From contig NZ_KV440945.1 in the NCBI RefSeq assembly GCF_001636345.1, positions 958,975 to 1,022,974 on the forward strand: a stretch of 64,000 nucleotides of DNA. The letters run 5' to 3'. This stretch comes from Cytobacillus gottheilii (lineage in GTDB: Bacteria; Bacillota; Bacilli; Bacillales; Cytobacillaceae). The notes beneath the pieces were generated by a model, which worked only from the letters and a program-made list of their open reading frames with translations, ran no database searches and was not told the DNA's origin. Positions 44,461 through 53,315 of the stretch are shown piece by piece; position 1 is the stretch's first letter; each line of letters opens with the position of its first letter. Made by a program: the position numbers and the translations under genes.

Positions 44461-44858
44461 GAGCAAGGCGCTTACACTTTTCTGAGTGTCTAGTTTCAGC
44501 GCCTAGCCCCTCGAGGTCTTAAGTCGATCTGCCCTAAAGGTCAAAGAACGACCTTTATGTCATCTCGCCTTAAGCTTGTCGGGGCTGAGCAAGGCGCTTA
44601 CACTTTCCTGAGTGTCTAGTTCCAGCGCCTAGCCCCTCTAGGTCTTAAGTCAATCCAGCCAAAAGGTCAAAGAACGACCTTCTGTCTGGCTCGCCTTAAG
44701 CTTGTCGGGGCTGAGCAAGGCGCTTACACTTTTCTAAGTGTCTAGTTCCAGCGCCTAGCCCCTCGAGGTCTTAAGTCGATCTGCCCTAAAGGTCAAAGAA
44801 CGACCTTTATGTCATCTCGCCTTAAGCTTGTCGGGGCTGAGCGAGGCGCTTGCACTTT
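44461..44858. repeat. Three tandem palindromic repeats, 126-bp period
   Basis: Three copies beginning at 44487, 44613 and 44739 (126-bp steps) share TGTCTAGTTCCAGCGCCTAG, CCCCTCGAGGTCTTAAGT, AGGTCAAAGAACGACCTT and GCCTTAAGCTTGTCGGGGCT. Each folds into a long imperfect hairpin (AGCGCC/GGCGCT, AGCCCC/GGGGCT, CTTAAG, AAGGTC/GACCTT). Copy 2 differs from copies 1 and 3 in the inner arm, yet keeps pairing (AGCCA with TGGCT), suggesting RNA or DNA structure is maintained. They fill the gap before gcvH; the 44374-44460 stretch before them shows nothing else. Confidence 0.9.
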
Positions 44859-44899
44859 TCTTTAGATCATAGATACACATATAAATGGAGGGATAGTAA

Positions 44900-45283
44900 A
44901 TGAGTGCACCAAAAGAATTACGATATTCAAAAGAGCATGAATGGGTTAAAACAGAGGGAGAGAAAGTCCGTATTGGAATAACAGACTTTGCACAATCTGA
45001 GCTTGGTGACATCGTATTTGTTGAGCTTCCAGAAGTTGGCGATGAATTAAAAGTCAACGAACCTTTCGGCAGTGTGGAATCTGTAAAAACAGTTTCAGAA
45101 CTATATGCACCAGTAAGCGGTAAAGTTGTCGAAGTTAACGAAGAATTAAGCGACAATCCAGAATTCGTAAACGAATCTCCATATGAAAATGCTTGGATGG
45201 TAGTAGTAGAGTTGTCAGATGCTAGTGAAGTTGACAGCCTTATGGATTCTGAGCAATATGATGAAATGGTAAAAGAAGACTAA
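44900..45283 (+). CDS. gcvH: Glycine cleavage system H protein
   Basis: 127-residue lipoyl carrier of the glycine cleavage system; in Bacillus GcvH also serves as the lipoate relay to other complexes. The lipoyl-lysine lies in [18 protein letters not shown] (about residue 63). The HEWV start and GYLPxVG-like surroundings ([14 protein letters not shown]) are standard. Start ATG 44900 follows GGAGGG. It stands alone with its own terminator. Confidence 0.96.
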   Translation: MSAPKELRYSKEHEWVKTEGEKVRIGITDFAQSELGDIVFVELPEVGDELKVNEPFGSVESVKTVSELYAPVSGKVVEVNEELSDNPEFVNESPYENAWMVVVELSDASEVDSLMDSEQYDEMVKED

Positions 45284-45290
45284 TATATGT

Positions 45291-45323
45291 GAAGCCAGCC
45301 TTTTTAAAGGGCTGGCTTTTATT
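45291..45323 (+). terminator. Terminator after gcvH
   Basis: AAGCCAGCC/GGCTGGCTT stem followed by a T-run. Confidence 0.9.
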
Positions 45324-45475
45324 ATATGGTTCTAATAGGAAACCTTTGAACACAACCAAAGTTTCTCCGTACCTTCTAAAAGGAAAATTACACATTTGTA
45401 TAGAATAGTGAATATAGTACATAAAATATACAAATTAGGGCGGCAATATAATCCTACTACTCCAAGGTGATGAAT

Positions 45476-45832
45476 ATGTTTGATTACAATTCTGAAAAGG
45501 TTATTATTGTGGAAGGCACTTCTGACAAAAGGAAAGTGAAGGACATTATTCGAGAACCCGTTGAGATTATCTGCACCAATGGCACCATAAGCGTCACAAA
45601 GCTGGATGAATTGATTGATGAGTTATTTGATAAGGATGTATATATATTGGTAGATGCCGATGACGCGGGTGAAAAACTTAGAAAACAGTTTAAGCGGGAG
45701 ATGCCAGAGGCGGCTCATCTGTATATTGATAAAATGTACAGAGAGGTTGCCACAGCACCAGTGCATCACTTGGCGACAGTTCTTTTAGGTGCTAATATTG
45801 ATGTTTACACAGAGTATTTAGATAGAGGTTGA
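45476..45832 (+). CDS. yusF: Toprim-domain protein, YusF-like
   Basis: 118-residue single-domain Toprim protein, related to the small Toprim proteins of the RNase M5 type. Metal-binding motifs are VEGTSDKRKVKDII (Glu near residue 13) and VDADDAGEKL (DxD near 60-62). Toprim domains cut or rejoin nucleic acids, but YusF has no assigned substrate. ATG 45476 is the best start after AAGGTGATG; earlier in-frame ATG/GTG lie within that site. It is coupled to yusE. Confidence 0.85.
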   Translation: MFDYNSEKVIIVEGTSDKRKVKDIIREPVEIICTNGTISVTKLDELIDELFDKDVYILVDADDAGEKLRKQFKREMPEAAHLYIDKMYREVATAPVHHLATVLLGANIDVYTEYLDRG

Positions 45833-45837
45833 GTATT

Positions 45838-46143
45838 ATGCTTGAATGGTCACAGCAAGAAATTGAAAGTGCGTTGAAGAATGATTTTTCAGGATTTATT
45901 TATTTGTACACACCTATGTGCGGCACATGTCAAATGGCCGGCAAGATGCTTACTGTGGTAAATGAGTTATTAACAGAATCCGCAATAAGGAAGGCAGATC
46001 TAAACTATATGCCGACACTTGCAGAGAAGTGGAATGTCGAAAGTGTTCCATGTCTGTTGATCGTTCATAATGGTGAAGTTACTGAAAAAATATATGCCTT
46101 TCATTCAGTTCCTTATTTATTGGAAAAAATGTCTGGTGTATAA
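45838..46143 (+). CDS. yusE: Thioredoxin-like protein, YusE-like
   Basis: 101-residue thioredoxin-fold protein with redox motif CGTC (TPMCGTCQMAGKML, about residues 27-30) and the cis-proline region SVPCLLI near 75. The start is ATG 45838 after AGAGGT at the end of yusF. Probably reduces cytoplasmic disulfides; partner unknown. The yusF-yusE pair lies next to gcvH in B. subtilis as well. Confidence 0.85.
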   Translation: MLEWSQQEIESALKNDFSGFIYLYTPMCGTCQMAGKMLTVVNELLTESAIRKADLNYMPTLAEKWNVESVPCLLIVHNGEVTEKIYAFHSVPYLLEKMSGV

Positions 46144-46144
46144 G

Positions 46145-46179
46145 AGAAAGGCTGGGAGCTAATTCCTAGCCTTTTCTTT
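46145..46179 (+). terminator. Terminator after yusF-yusE
   Basis: AAAGGCT/AGCCTTT stem with additional inner pairing and a T-rich tail. Confidence 0.8.
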
Positions 46180-46440
46180 GTTTTCAATGTTTCTTAGTAT
46201 AAGGTTGTTGGTTTAATTAGGCATGCTGTTAAGAGTGCATTTTAGCAATGCAAAAAGAATGCTGCCAGTTAGGCAGAATATCTTCACAATCATAAAAACA
46301 GTTTGAAGCGAATGTTGTTTTTTAGTAAATGTATCGTTTTGTCATCGAAATATATTTACAATTGCCTTTATTAAGAATATTATATTTAGGGATGCGAAAT
46401 ATTAACAAAATTTCTAAAGAAGTCTTGAGGCGATAAGAGC

Positions 46441-47703
46441 ATGTTCTATAAAGAGTGGGTTCACCAAATTAAAGGATATAATCAAAATATCCGGCGTGCC
46501 TTTCTAGCCAATATTTTTACACAAATTGGTTTAGGTATTTTTATGGTTATTTACAACTTTTATATTCGTGAATTAGGCTATTCGGATGGGATGAATGGGC
46601 AAGTGATTTCATTGACATCTCTGGCAACGGCAATCATCCTTATTCCAGCAGGCTTATTAAGCGATCGGTTTGGCAGAAAAAACATTATGCTTTATGGTGC
46701 AATCGCAACCGGAGCCGTCTTGATGATCCGCAGCCTGGCTGAAGGGCCGGCAATGTTATTATCGGCTGCTTTTGCAACTGGGCTAACATCTGCTTTTTTA
46801 CAAGTCTCAAGTATTCCTTGGCTCGCTGAAAACTCTCGAGCAGAACAAAGGGTGCACTTATTCAGCATTCACTTTGCCATTATGACTGGGGCAAATGTCA
46901 TTGGCAACCTCAGCGGCGGATTATTAACTGATTTCTTCTCATTGTTTATGTCACAACTGAACGGCATAAGAGTTACACTGATGCTGGGAGGTATTATCTT
47001 CCTAATTGGAATCTTCCCGATTATAAAGTTCCAAGAAAGCCGCAAGGTAACGAATTCTATTGATAAATCTAAGTCTGATTCCGTAAAGGCTGCCTTGTCG
47101 GCAAGAAAAGATAGTTTAAAGATTGTCGTTCTATTTGCAGTCGCACAATTAATTATTGGTGTCGGCGCAGGATTAGTTATACCTTACTTAAATCTATATT
47201 TTTCAGATCGTTTTGCCGCTTCAAACTCAGCAGTCGGGATGATTATCTCACTTGGGCAGGCAATGACTGCAGTAGCCATGATTATCGGACCTAAAGTAGT
47301 ACAAAGATTTGGTGAAGTGAAAGCGGTCGTTATTTTACAGCTATCATCACTGCCATTTTTACTCTTAACCGCTTATACAGAACAGCTTTGGCTTGCAGCA
47401 ATCGGCTTTCTTTTCCGGCAGGCTTTAATGAATGCGGGAAATCCTATACAAATGTCACTGATGATGTCAAAAGTTGACGATTCTATGAAAGGATTTGCCA
47501 GCTCTGTGAACCAGATGGTCTTTAATTTAGGCTGGGCAGTTATGGGACCTGTTTCAACGGGTATTGTGATGATGTATGGTTCTTATTGGGGATACGCTAC
47601 TGTTTTCACGATTACGGCGATCCTGTATTTAATAGGTTCACTTTATTTCCTCATTGTCTTTAAACGCTTTAATCCTAAAAAAATCGCACAAATGACAGCG
47701 TAG
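46441..47703 (+). CDS. Major facilitator superfamily transporter
   Basis: 420-residue MFS protein with twelve predicted helices in two halves. The family loop motif GLLSDRFGRKNIMLYG lies near residue 71-86, between helices 2 and 3. The half-way cytoplasmic loop is around 195-220. It may export drugs or metabolites; the substrate cannot be read from sequence. It starts at ATG 46441 with a weak upstream site (TTGAGGCGATAAGAG). A terminator follows. Confidence 0.85.
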   Translation: MFYKEWVHQIKGYNQNIRRAFLANIFTQIGLGIFMVIYNFYIRELGYSDGMNGQVISLTSLATAIILIPAGLLSDRFGRKNIMLYGAIATGAVLMIRSLAEGPAMLLSAAFATGLTSAFLQVSSIPWLAENSRAEQRVHLFSIHFAIMTGANVIGNLSGGLLTDFFSLFMSQLNGIRVTLMLGGIIFLIGIFPIIKFQESRKVTNSIDKSKSDSVKAALSARKDSLKIVVLFAVAQLIIGVGAGLVIPYLNLYFSDRFAASNSAVGMIISLGQAMTAVAMIIGPKVVQRFGEVKAVVILQLSSLPFLLLTAYTEQLWLAAIGFLFRQALMNAGNPIQMSLMMSKVDDSMKGFASSVNQMVFNLGWAVMGPVSTGIVMMYGSYWGYATVFTITAILYLIGSLYFLIVFKRFNPKKIAQMTA

Positions 47704-47740
47704 CCTGCTCTCAACTGACATATTTCTCAGGAAATAATCC

Positions 47741-47780
47741 CAGACAATACCGTAATAGCAGCGGTCATTGTCTTTTTTTT
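47741..47780 (+). terminator. Terminator after the MFS gene
   Basis: GACAAT...CCG/CGG...ATTGTC bulged stem followed by T8. Confidence 0.8.
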
Positions 47781-47869
47781 GGTTAATTTGTTGAATAAAA
47801 TATGCAGGATAAAGATGCAGTTCCACGGAATAAAGCTTATATAGACTAAGAATTTTGAGGTGTACTCCA

Positions 47870-48190
47870 ATGGAACAGCTGGCTAAATCCTTTATTCAAG
47901 AATTAGGGCAAAAACAGCATGTCTTTCAAGTATTGCAGAATCGCAGGCTGACGGTGCATTTTCATAGCGAGGCTGAACACCTATATTTACGGATTGAAGA
48001 CGGGAGGGCTGATGTTACTTCTCAAATGGAATGTGAGATGGAGATTTATGGCCCTAAAACAACTCTGACTCATCTTTTTCAGCAAAAAATAAAGCTGCGC
48101 CAACTGATGAAAGAACAGCCAATCCAAATAAAAGGCCCTTTTCGCAGTATTCTTTTATTAGAAACAATTTTATATCTTGGAAAAAATTAA
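47870..48190 (+). CDS. yusD: YusD-like SCP2 sterol-carrier-fold protein
   Basis: 106-residue protein with an SCP2-like fold (beta strands LTVHFHSEAEHLYLRIEDGRADV, then the helical GPKTTLTHLFQQKIKLRQLM). It resembles B. subtilis YusD, which neighbours the methionine transporter genes there too. Likely binds a lipid or hydrophobic ligand; function unknown. Start ATG 47870 follows GAGGTG. Confidence 0.75.
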   Translation: MEQLAKSFIQELGQKQHVFQVLQNRRLTVHFHSEAEHLYLRIEDGRADVTSQMECEMEIYGPKTTLTHLFQQKIKLRQLMKEQPIQIKGPFRSILLLETILYLGKN

Positions 48191-48200
48191 TGGTTTCTTG

Positions 48201-48229
48201 TTGACTGGGTATATCCTATATGTTAAAAT
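48201..48229 (+). promoter_or_regulatory. Sigma-A-type promoter for metY
   Basis: TTGACT at 48201-48206 and TAAAAT at 48224-48229, 17 bp apart, upstream of the second S-box. Confidence 0.65.
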
Positions 48230-48254
48230 TTCAAACAAATATGAAAATTTAATA

Positions 48255-48358
48255 TTCTTATCAAGAGAGGTGGAGGGACTGGCCCTACGAAACCCGGCAA
48301 CCGGTTAATTACACGGTGCTAAATCCAGCAGAGCAGATGCTCTGAAAGATAAGAAGAG
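48255..48358 (+). promoter_or_regulatory. SAM-I (S-box) riboswitch 2
   Basis: P1 strands TTCTTATC and GATAAGAA enclose AGAGAGGTGGAGGGACTGG, AACCCGGCAACC and CGGTGCTAAATCC, the conserved S-box core. The 3' P1 side AAGAAGAG (48351-48358) can pair with CTCTTCTT (48375-48382) in the terminator, forming an antiterminator when SAM is low. Confidence 0.95.
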
Positions 48359-48370
48359 TTGTGAATTCCA

Positions 48371-48398
48371 GACCCTCTTCTTCTTGAAGAGGGTCTTT
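48371..48398 (+). terminator. S-box 2 regulatory terminator
   Basis: GACCCTCTTC and GAAGAGGGTC form a perfect 10-bp stem. The following T-run is short (TTTCGCT). Confidence 0.8.
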
Positions 48399-48476
48399 CG
48401 CTGTTACGAATTATCGTATGGAGCGAATGCAGCATGATGATACTCAAACGAAAACCAATTAAAAGGAGAGATCGAC

Positions 48477-49793
48477 ATGACTGAAAGGAAAAAAAATTAT
48501 CGTTTCGAAACATTGGGTATTCACGGAGGATTAGAACCGGATCCAGTAACCGGTGCTCGGGCAGTTCCAATTTATCAAAATAATGCTTATCAATTCAAAA
48601 ATACTGAACATGCTGCAAACCTTTTTGGACTAAAGGAACCAGGTTATATTTATACACGGATACATAATCCGACTGTAAGTGTGTTCGAAGAAAGAGTGGC
48701 ACTGCTTGAAGGTGGCATCGGCGCACTGGCTGTTTCAAGTGGTCAGGCTGCAATTACTTTATCAATACTAAATATTGCTGGTGCCGGAGACGAAATTGTC
48801 GCCGCATCTAACTTATACGGAGGCACCTATAATTTGTTCGCAGTCACATTGCCTAAGTATGGGATAAATGTAAAGTTTGTTGATCCGCAAGATCCGGAAG
48901 CTTTTAGAGAGGCAATTACGAATAAAACGAAAGCGGTATTTGCAGAAACAATTGGTAACCCCAGCTTAAAAGTGCTGGATATTGAAGCAGTAGCGACTAT
49001 TGCTCATGAAAATGGCATACCGTTAATTATTGATAATACTTTCCCTACTCCTTATCTGTGCAGGCCAATTGAATACGGTGCAGATATTGTGATCCACTCT
49101 GCCACCAAATGGCTTCTCGGCAATGGAACAACGATGGGAGGGATTATAGTAGATGGCGGCAAGTTTGACTGGAATTCACCGAAATTCCCAGGCTTTACTG
49201 AACCCGATCCAAGCTATCATAACTTAGTTTACAGTGAGGCGCTTGGTGAGGCTGCATATATCACAAAGGCACGTGTTCAGCTTTTGCGTGATCTGGGTCC
49301 AGCTTTAAGTCCGCAAAATGCATTCCAATTCACTTTAGGAATTGAAACTTTACACGTGCGAATGAAGGAACATGTGGCAAATACAAAGAAAATTATCAGC
49401 TATCTCAAAAGCCATCCTGCTATAAGTTGGCTGTTATACCCTGGAGATGAAGAACATCCAGACAAAGCTTTAGCAGATAAATATCTGCCAAAAGGTGCAG
49501 GGTCTGTTGTTGTTTTTGGCATTAAAGGCGGAAGAGAAGCTGGTGCTGCTTTAATCAATAACCTTAATCTTTGGGCACACGTTGCCAATGTAGGCGATGC
49601 GAAGAGTCTAATTATACACCCTGCAAGCACAACCCATCAGCAGCTGGATGAAGAGGCTTTAAAAATTGCGGGAGTGGCTGAAGATTTAATCCGTATATCT
49701 GTCGGAATTGAAAATGCAGAAGATTTAATTGAGGATCTAGAGCAGGCAATTGAGGCGGCAACAGGAATCACAACACTTGCCGCTAAAGCTTAA
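48477..49793 (+). CDS. metY: O-acetylhomoserine aminocarboxypropyltransferase (MetY-type sulfhydrylase)
   Basis: 438-residue PLP enzyme of the Cys/Met metabolism family. O-acetylhomoserine sulfhydrylases make homocysteine directly from sulfide. The PLP lysine lies in [20 protein letters not shown] (near residue 208), and the cofactor-binding [13 protein letters not shown] (near 88) and [16 protein letters not shown] (near 185) precede it. The length and [17 protein letters not shown] motif fit MetY rather than MetC/MetB. It is directly downstream of the second S-box. Confidence 0.93.
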   Translation: MTERKKNYRFETLGIHGGLEPDPVTGARAVPIYQNNAYQFKNTEHAANLFGLKEPGYIYTRIHNPTVSVFEERVALLEGGIGALAVSSGQAAITLSILNIAGAGDEIVAASNLYGGTYNLFAVTLPKYGINVKFVDPQDPEAFREAITNKTKAVFAETIGNPSLKVLDIEAVATIAHENGIPLIIDNTFPTPYLCRPIEYGADIVIHSATKWLLGNGTTMGGIIVDGGKFDWNSPKFPGFTEPDPSYHNLVYSEALGEAAYITKARVQLLRDLGPALSPQNAFQFTLGIETLHVRMKEHVANTKKIISYLKSHPAISWLLYPGDEEHPDKALADKYLPKGAGSVVVFGIKGGREAGAALINNLNLWAHVANVGDAKSLIIHPASTTHQQLDEEALKIAGVAEDLIRISVGIENAEDLIEDLEQAIEAATGITTLAAKA

Positions 49794-49844
49794 ACAAAGT
49801 CTTATCAGTGTAGATATAGAATATTTTGGAATTCACTTTTTTAG

Positions 49845-49874
49845 TTGACACCCTTATCATGACCGTGATACGAT
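49845..49874 (+). promoter_or_regulatory. Candidate promoter for the second metNPQ operon
   Basis: TTGACA at 49845-49850 with TACGAT at 49869-49874 (18-bp spacer), about 50 bp before the third S-box. Confidence 0.5.
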
Positions 49875-49924
49875 AGCATTCGTAATTTATAAACGAATGT
49901 AAACGAATTGAATATAGATGTTTA

Positions 49925-50032
49925 GCTCTTATCAAGAGAGGTGGAGGGAAGTGCCCTATGAAGCCCGGCAACCGTCATGAAAATGAAATGGTGCCAATTC
50001 ACTCAAAGCTTATGGCTTTGATAGATGAGAGA
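49925..50032 (+). promoter_or_regulatory. SAM-I (S-box) riboswitch 3
   Basis: S-box core AGAGAGGTGGAGGGAAGTG, AGCCCGGCAACC and ATGGTGCCAATTC is closed by CTCTTATC/GATGAGAG-like P1 strands. A terminator of the platform type follows at 50046. It controls the downstream metN2-metP2-metQ2 set by SAM level. Confidence 0.93.
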
Positions 50033-50045
50033 AAGGACTTTTTTT

Positions 50046-50086
50046 AATGCCTTTCTGCTCATAACAGAAAGGCATTTTTATTTTTT
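50046..50086 (+). terminator. S-box 3 regulatory terminator
   Basis: AATGCCTTTCTG/CAGAAAGGCATT stem followed by two T-runs. Confidence 0.9.
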
Positions 50087-50225
50087 GCTAGTTTTCAAGA
50101 ATTGGAAAATTAGACTGGTTAAAAGATATTTTAATGTGTTTTCTGAAATTGAGGAGAATGAAAGGCATCGTCCAATCAAAAACTATTGTATAGGCAATGT
50201 CAGGAATGAGAGGGTGAAACAACAT

Positions 50226-51251
50226 ATGATTTCTATAAAAAATGCAAAGAAAATATTTGCAACGAAAAAAGGGAAGGTCAACGCGGTTGACCAAGTGAAC
50301 CTTGAAATCAAAGAGGGCGAAATTTTTGGAGTGATTGGCTACAGCGGTGCAGGTAAAAGTACATTAATACGAATGCTAAACGGTCTTGAAATTCCGACTG
50401 AGGGCAGTGTGGTTGTTGCTGGCAATGAGGTTTCCCGCATAAAAGGGAATAACTTAAGAAAGGCAAGACAAGAGATTAGCATGATATTTCAGCATTTTAA
50501 TCTGCTTTGGTCAAGAACCGTAAGAGAAAATATTGCATTTCCGCTTGAAATTGCGGGAGTTTCAAAGCAGGAAAGGTTGAAAAGAGTTGATGAGCTCATC
50601 CGGCTTGTTGGTTTAGAAGGAAGAGAGGATGCTTATCCATCTCAGCTGAGCGGAGGACAAAAACAAAGAGTGGGGATCGCCAGAGCATTGGCAAATAATC
50701 CAAAAGTGCTTCTATGCGATGAAGCTACCTCAGCTTTAGATCCACAGACAACAGACTCAATTCTTGAACTGCTTGTCGATATTAATGAACGACTTGGCTT
50801 AACCATTGTGCTGATCACACATGAAATGCATGTGATCCGGAAAATATGCCATCGTGTAGCCGTGATGGAGAATGGACAGATTGTTGAAGAAGGACCAGTT
50901 TTGGAAGTGTTTAAAAATCCACAGGCTTCTATTACAAAACGATTTGTTCAGCAAGTGACAGAACCGGAAGAAACAAAGGAGACTGTTCAGCATTTGCTCG
51001 ACTTATATCCACAAGGGCAGGTAATTCAGCTTGGCTTTGTCGGAGAAGCAGCAGAACAGCCGCTTATAACGAATTTAATTCGCAATTATTCTGTTACAGT
51101 TAATATTTTGCAGGGGAAAATATCCCAAACCCAAAATGGTTCTTATGGAACATTATTTATTCATCTTGATGGGGAACAGGCGGAAATTGCTAAGGCAATC
51201 GACTATATCCATTCCCAAAATGTTGGAGTGGAGGTGATTTCTAATGCTTAG
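50226..51251 (+). CDS. metN: Methionine ABC transporter ATP-binding protein (second copy)
   Basis: 341-residue ATPase. Walker A is GYSGAGKST near residue 38-46, the signature [19 protein letters not shown] near 140, and Walker B with DEATSALDPQTTDSILELL near 161-177. A C-terminal NIL domain for methionine feedback covers about 262-341. ATG 50226 aligns with MetN starts; GTG 50214 is an in-frame alternative after AGGAATGAGAGG. It overlaps metP by 8 bp. It is divergent in sequence from the first metN. Confidence 0.93.
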   Translation: MISIKNAKKIFATKKGKVNAVDQVNLEIKEGEIFGVIGYSGAGKSTLIRMLNGLEIPTEGSVVVAGNEVSRIKGNNLRKARQEISMIFQHFNLLWSRTVRENIAFPLEIAGVSKQERLKRVDELIRLVGLEGREDAYPSQLSGGQKQRVGIARALANNPKVLLCDEATSALDPQTTDSILELLVDINERLGLTIVLITHEMHVIRKICHRVAVMENGQIVEEGPVLEVFKNPQASITKRFVQQVTEPEETKETVQHLLDLYPQGQVIQLGFVGEAAEQPLITNLIRNYSVTVNILQGKISQTQNGSYGTLFIHLDGEQAEIAKAIDYIHSQNVGVEVISNA

Positions 51252-51912
51252 TTCTATACTGCCAAATGTCAATTGGGAATCAATGTGGGAAGCTACGACT
51301 GAAACATTATATATGACAGCTATTTCAGTTGTGGCGACGTTTATTTTAGGAGCTATTCTAGGCTTGCTTCTCTTCTTAACATCTAAAGGGAATATATGGG
51401 CGAATGCTCCTGTGAATAAAGTCATTAGTGCGTTCGTGAATATCTTTAGGTCTATTCCGTTCATTATCTTAATTGTACTGCTAATTCCATTTACTACGTT
51501 TTTAGTAGGTACAATGATTGGTCAAAATGCAGCGTTGCCGGCGCTTATTATTGGAGCAGCACCATTCTATGCCAGAATGGTTGAAATAGGCTTGAGGGAA
51601 ATAGATAAAGGTGTAATTGAAGCGGCTAAGTCAATGGGGGCAAAAACGAGTACGATTATTTGGAAGGTTTTGCTTCCAGAATCAATGCCAGCACTTGTTT
51701 CAGGTATTACCGTAACCGCAATTGCTTTAGTAGGTTACACGGCGATGGCGGGTGTAATCGGTGCGGGCGGTCTAGGTAATCTTGCGTATTTGGAAGGCTT
51801 TCAGCGTACTCGTCCTGATGTTACATTAGTTGCAACGATTATCATTTTAATTATTGTGTTTATTATCCAATTTATTGGTGATTTTATAACATCTAAATTA
51901 GACAAACGATAG
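51244..51912 (+). CDS. metP: Methionine ABC transporter permease (second copy)
   Basis: 222-residue permease of the MetI/MetP family with about five helices. The ATPase-contact loop is EAAKSMGAKTSTIIWKVLLPESMPALV, and the conserved VGYTAMAGVIGAGGLGNLA follows. It overlaps metN by 8 bp and precedes metQ by 12 bp. Confidence 0.93.
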   Translation: MLSSILPNVNWESMWEATTETLYMTAISVVATFILGAILGLLLFLTSKGNIWANAPVNKVISAFVNIFRSIPFIILIVLLIPFTTFLVGTMIGQNAALPALIIGAAPFYARMVEIGLREIDKGVIEAAKSMGAKTSTIIWKVLLPESMPALVSGITVTAIALVGYTAMAGVIGAGGLGNLAYLEGFQRTRPDVTLVATIIILIIVFIIQFIGDFITSKLDKR

Positions 51913-51924
51913 GAGAGAAAAAAG

Positions 51925-52776
51925 ATGAAAAAATGGTTAACATTTTTAGCAGCATTAACAGTAGCATTTGTAATTTCTGCTTGTGGTACTTCGGATGAAG
52001 GCAGTGAAGGCGAAAACGCAGGTGGCGGAGACGAAGCTGAAACTACAACACTTAAAGTAGGTGCTTCTAATGTACCTCATGCGGAGATCCTAGAAGAAGC
52101 TAAACCGTTATTAGAAGAAAAAGGAATTGAACTTGATATTACACCATTCCAAGATTACATTATGCCTAACAAAACATTAGAATCTGGAGAGATTGACGCA
52201 AACTACTTCCAGCATATCCCTTACTTGGATTTGCAAATCGAAGAAAATGGATATGACTTCGTGAATGCTGGCGCTATTCACATTGAACCTATGGGTATTT
52301 ATTCTCAAGAATATAAAAGCTTAGATGAACTTCCTGATGGTGCAACAATTATTATGAGTAACTCTGTTGCTGAGCATGGACGTATTCTTTCTTTATTAGA
52401 AAAAGAAGGTGTCATTAAGTTAAAAGAAGGCATCGATAAAACAAATGCACAAATTGAAGATATCGTAGAAAACAGCAAAAACATAAAGTTGGACACAGAT
52501 TATGAACCATCATTACTTCCGCAAATCTATAACAACGGTGAAGGTGATGCGGTAGTGATTAACTCCAACTATGCTATTGACGCAGGTTTGGATCCAATTA
52601 ATGATTCTATTGCAATTGAAGGTGAAGAATCACCATATGCAAATATCATAACTGTTCGCAGTGAAGATAAGGACAGCGAAGCAATCAAGACTCTTGTAGA
52701 AGTACTTCGTTCTAAGGAAATTCAAGACTTTATTCTTGAAGAGTACAAGGGTGCAGTAGTACCAGTAACTGAATAA
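51925..52776 (+). CDS. metQ: Methionine ABC transporter substrate-binding lipoprotein (second copy)
   Basis: 283-residue lipoprotein. The signal peptide ends with a lipobox-like VISAC (Cys about 20), followed by a Gly/Glu linker. The NlpA/MetQ motifs GASNVPHAEILEEAKPLL, DYIMPNKTLESGEIDANYFQH and PLPDGATIIMSN-like DGATIIMSNSVAEHGR are present. It is last in metN2-metP2-metQ2 and is closed by a terminator into whose 3' side a group II intron has inserted. Confidence 0.94.
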   Translation: MKKWLTFLAALTVAFVISACGTSDEGSEGENAGGGDEAETTTLKVGASNVPHAEILEEAKPLLEEKGIELDITPFQDYIMPNKTLESGEIDANYFQHIPYLDLQIEENGYDFVNAGAIHIEPMGIYSQEYKSLDELPDGATIIMSNSVAEHGRILSLLEKEGVIKLKEGIDKTNAQIEDIVENSKNIKLDTDYEPSLLPQIYNNGEGDAVVINSNYAIDAGLDPINDSIAIEGEESPYANIITVRSEDKDSEAIKTLVEVLRSKEIQDFILEEYKGAVVPVTE

Positions 52777-52784
52777 ATAAATTG

Positions 52785-52816
52785 AAAACTCCTGTTCAAT
52801 GCAGGAGTTTTTTATT
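52785..52816 (+). terminator. Terminator after the second metNPQ
   Basis: AAAACTCCTG/CAGGAGTTTT stem with T6, ending exactly where the group II intron begins (GTGTG at 52817). Confidence 0.93.
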
Positions 52817-53315
52817 GTGTGCCCGGCATGGGTGCAGGCTCTAGGGTGCGAGTCCCGAACGGCGAAGGCAGTAGTAGCCGTAGCTTAAGACAAGGATATG
52901 CGGGGTGACCCTCCTATCTGAAGGAAGTCGGCGGCAAACTTCCGCTCTGAGGAACACGAATCTCATATGAGGCTAGATGACATTGGGTGAGTCTGCAATA
53001 CAAGACAAAGTCCATACTGCCAAAGGTGTCACATAGTAAATGAGGCGGAGACATGGAAGGAAAGTCTGTACTCTTACCCGGGGAGAACCTGTCGATATGC
53101 CGTACTCATGCGGTAAGCCTATCCGTGAGGATAAGTTGAACGACAGGCGTCAGCAGAAGCCATAGTACTTATTCGCTTAAGAGGATAAGGAAGGGCTGAA
53201 CCGGTTATGGAAAATAGGAACTAGGCGTATCTTTCCATTCGATGAAACAGAAAACATAGTACCTGTTTAATGAAAGAAACGGTGAATCCGCGGGGGTCAT
53301 TAAACAGGGTGGAGA

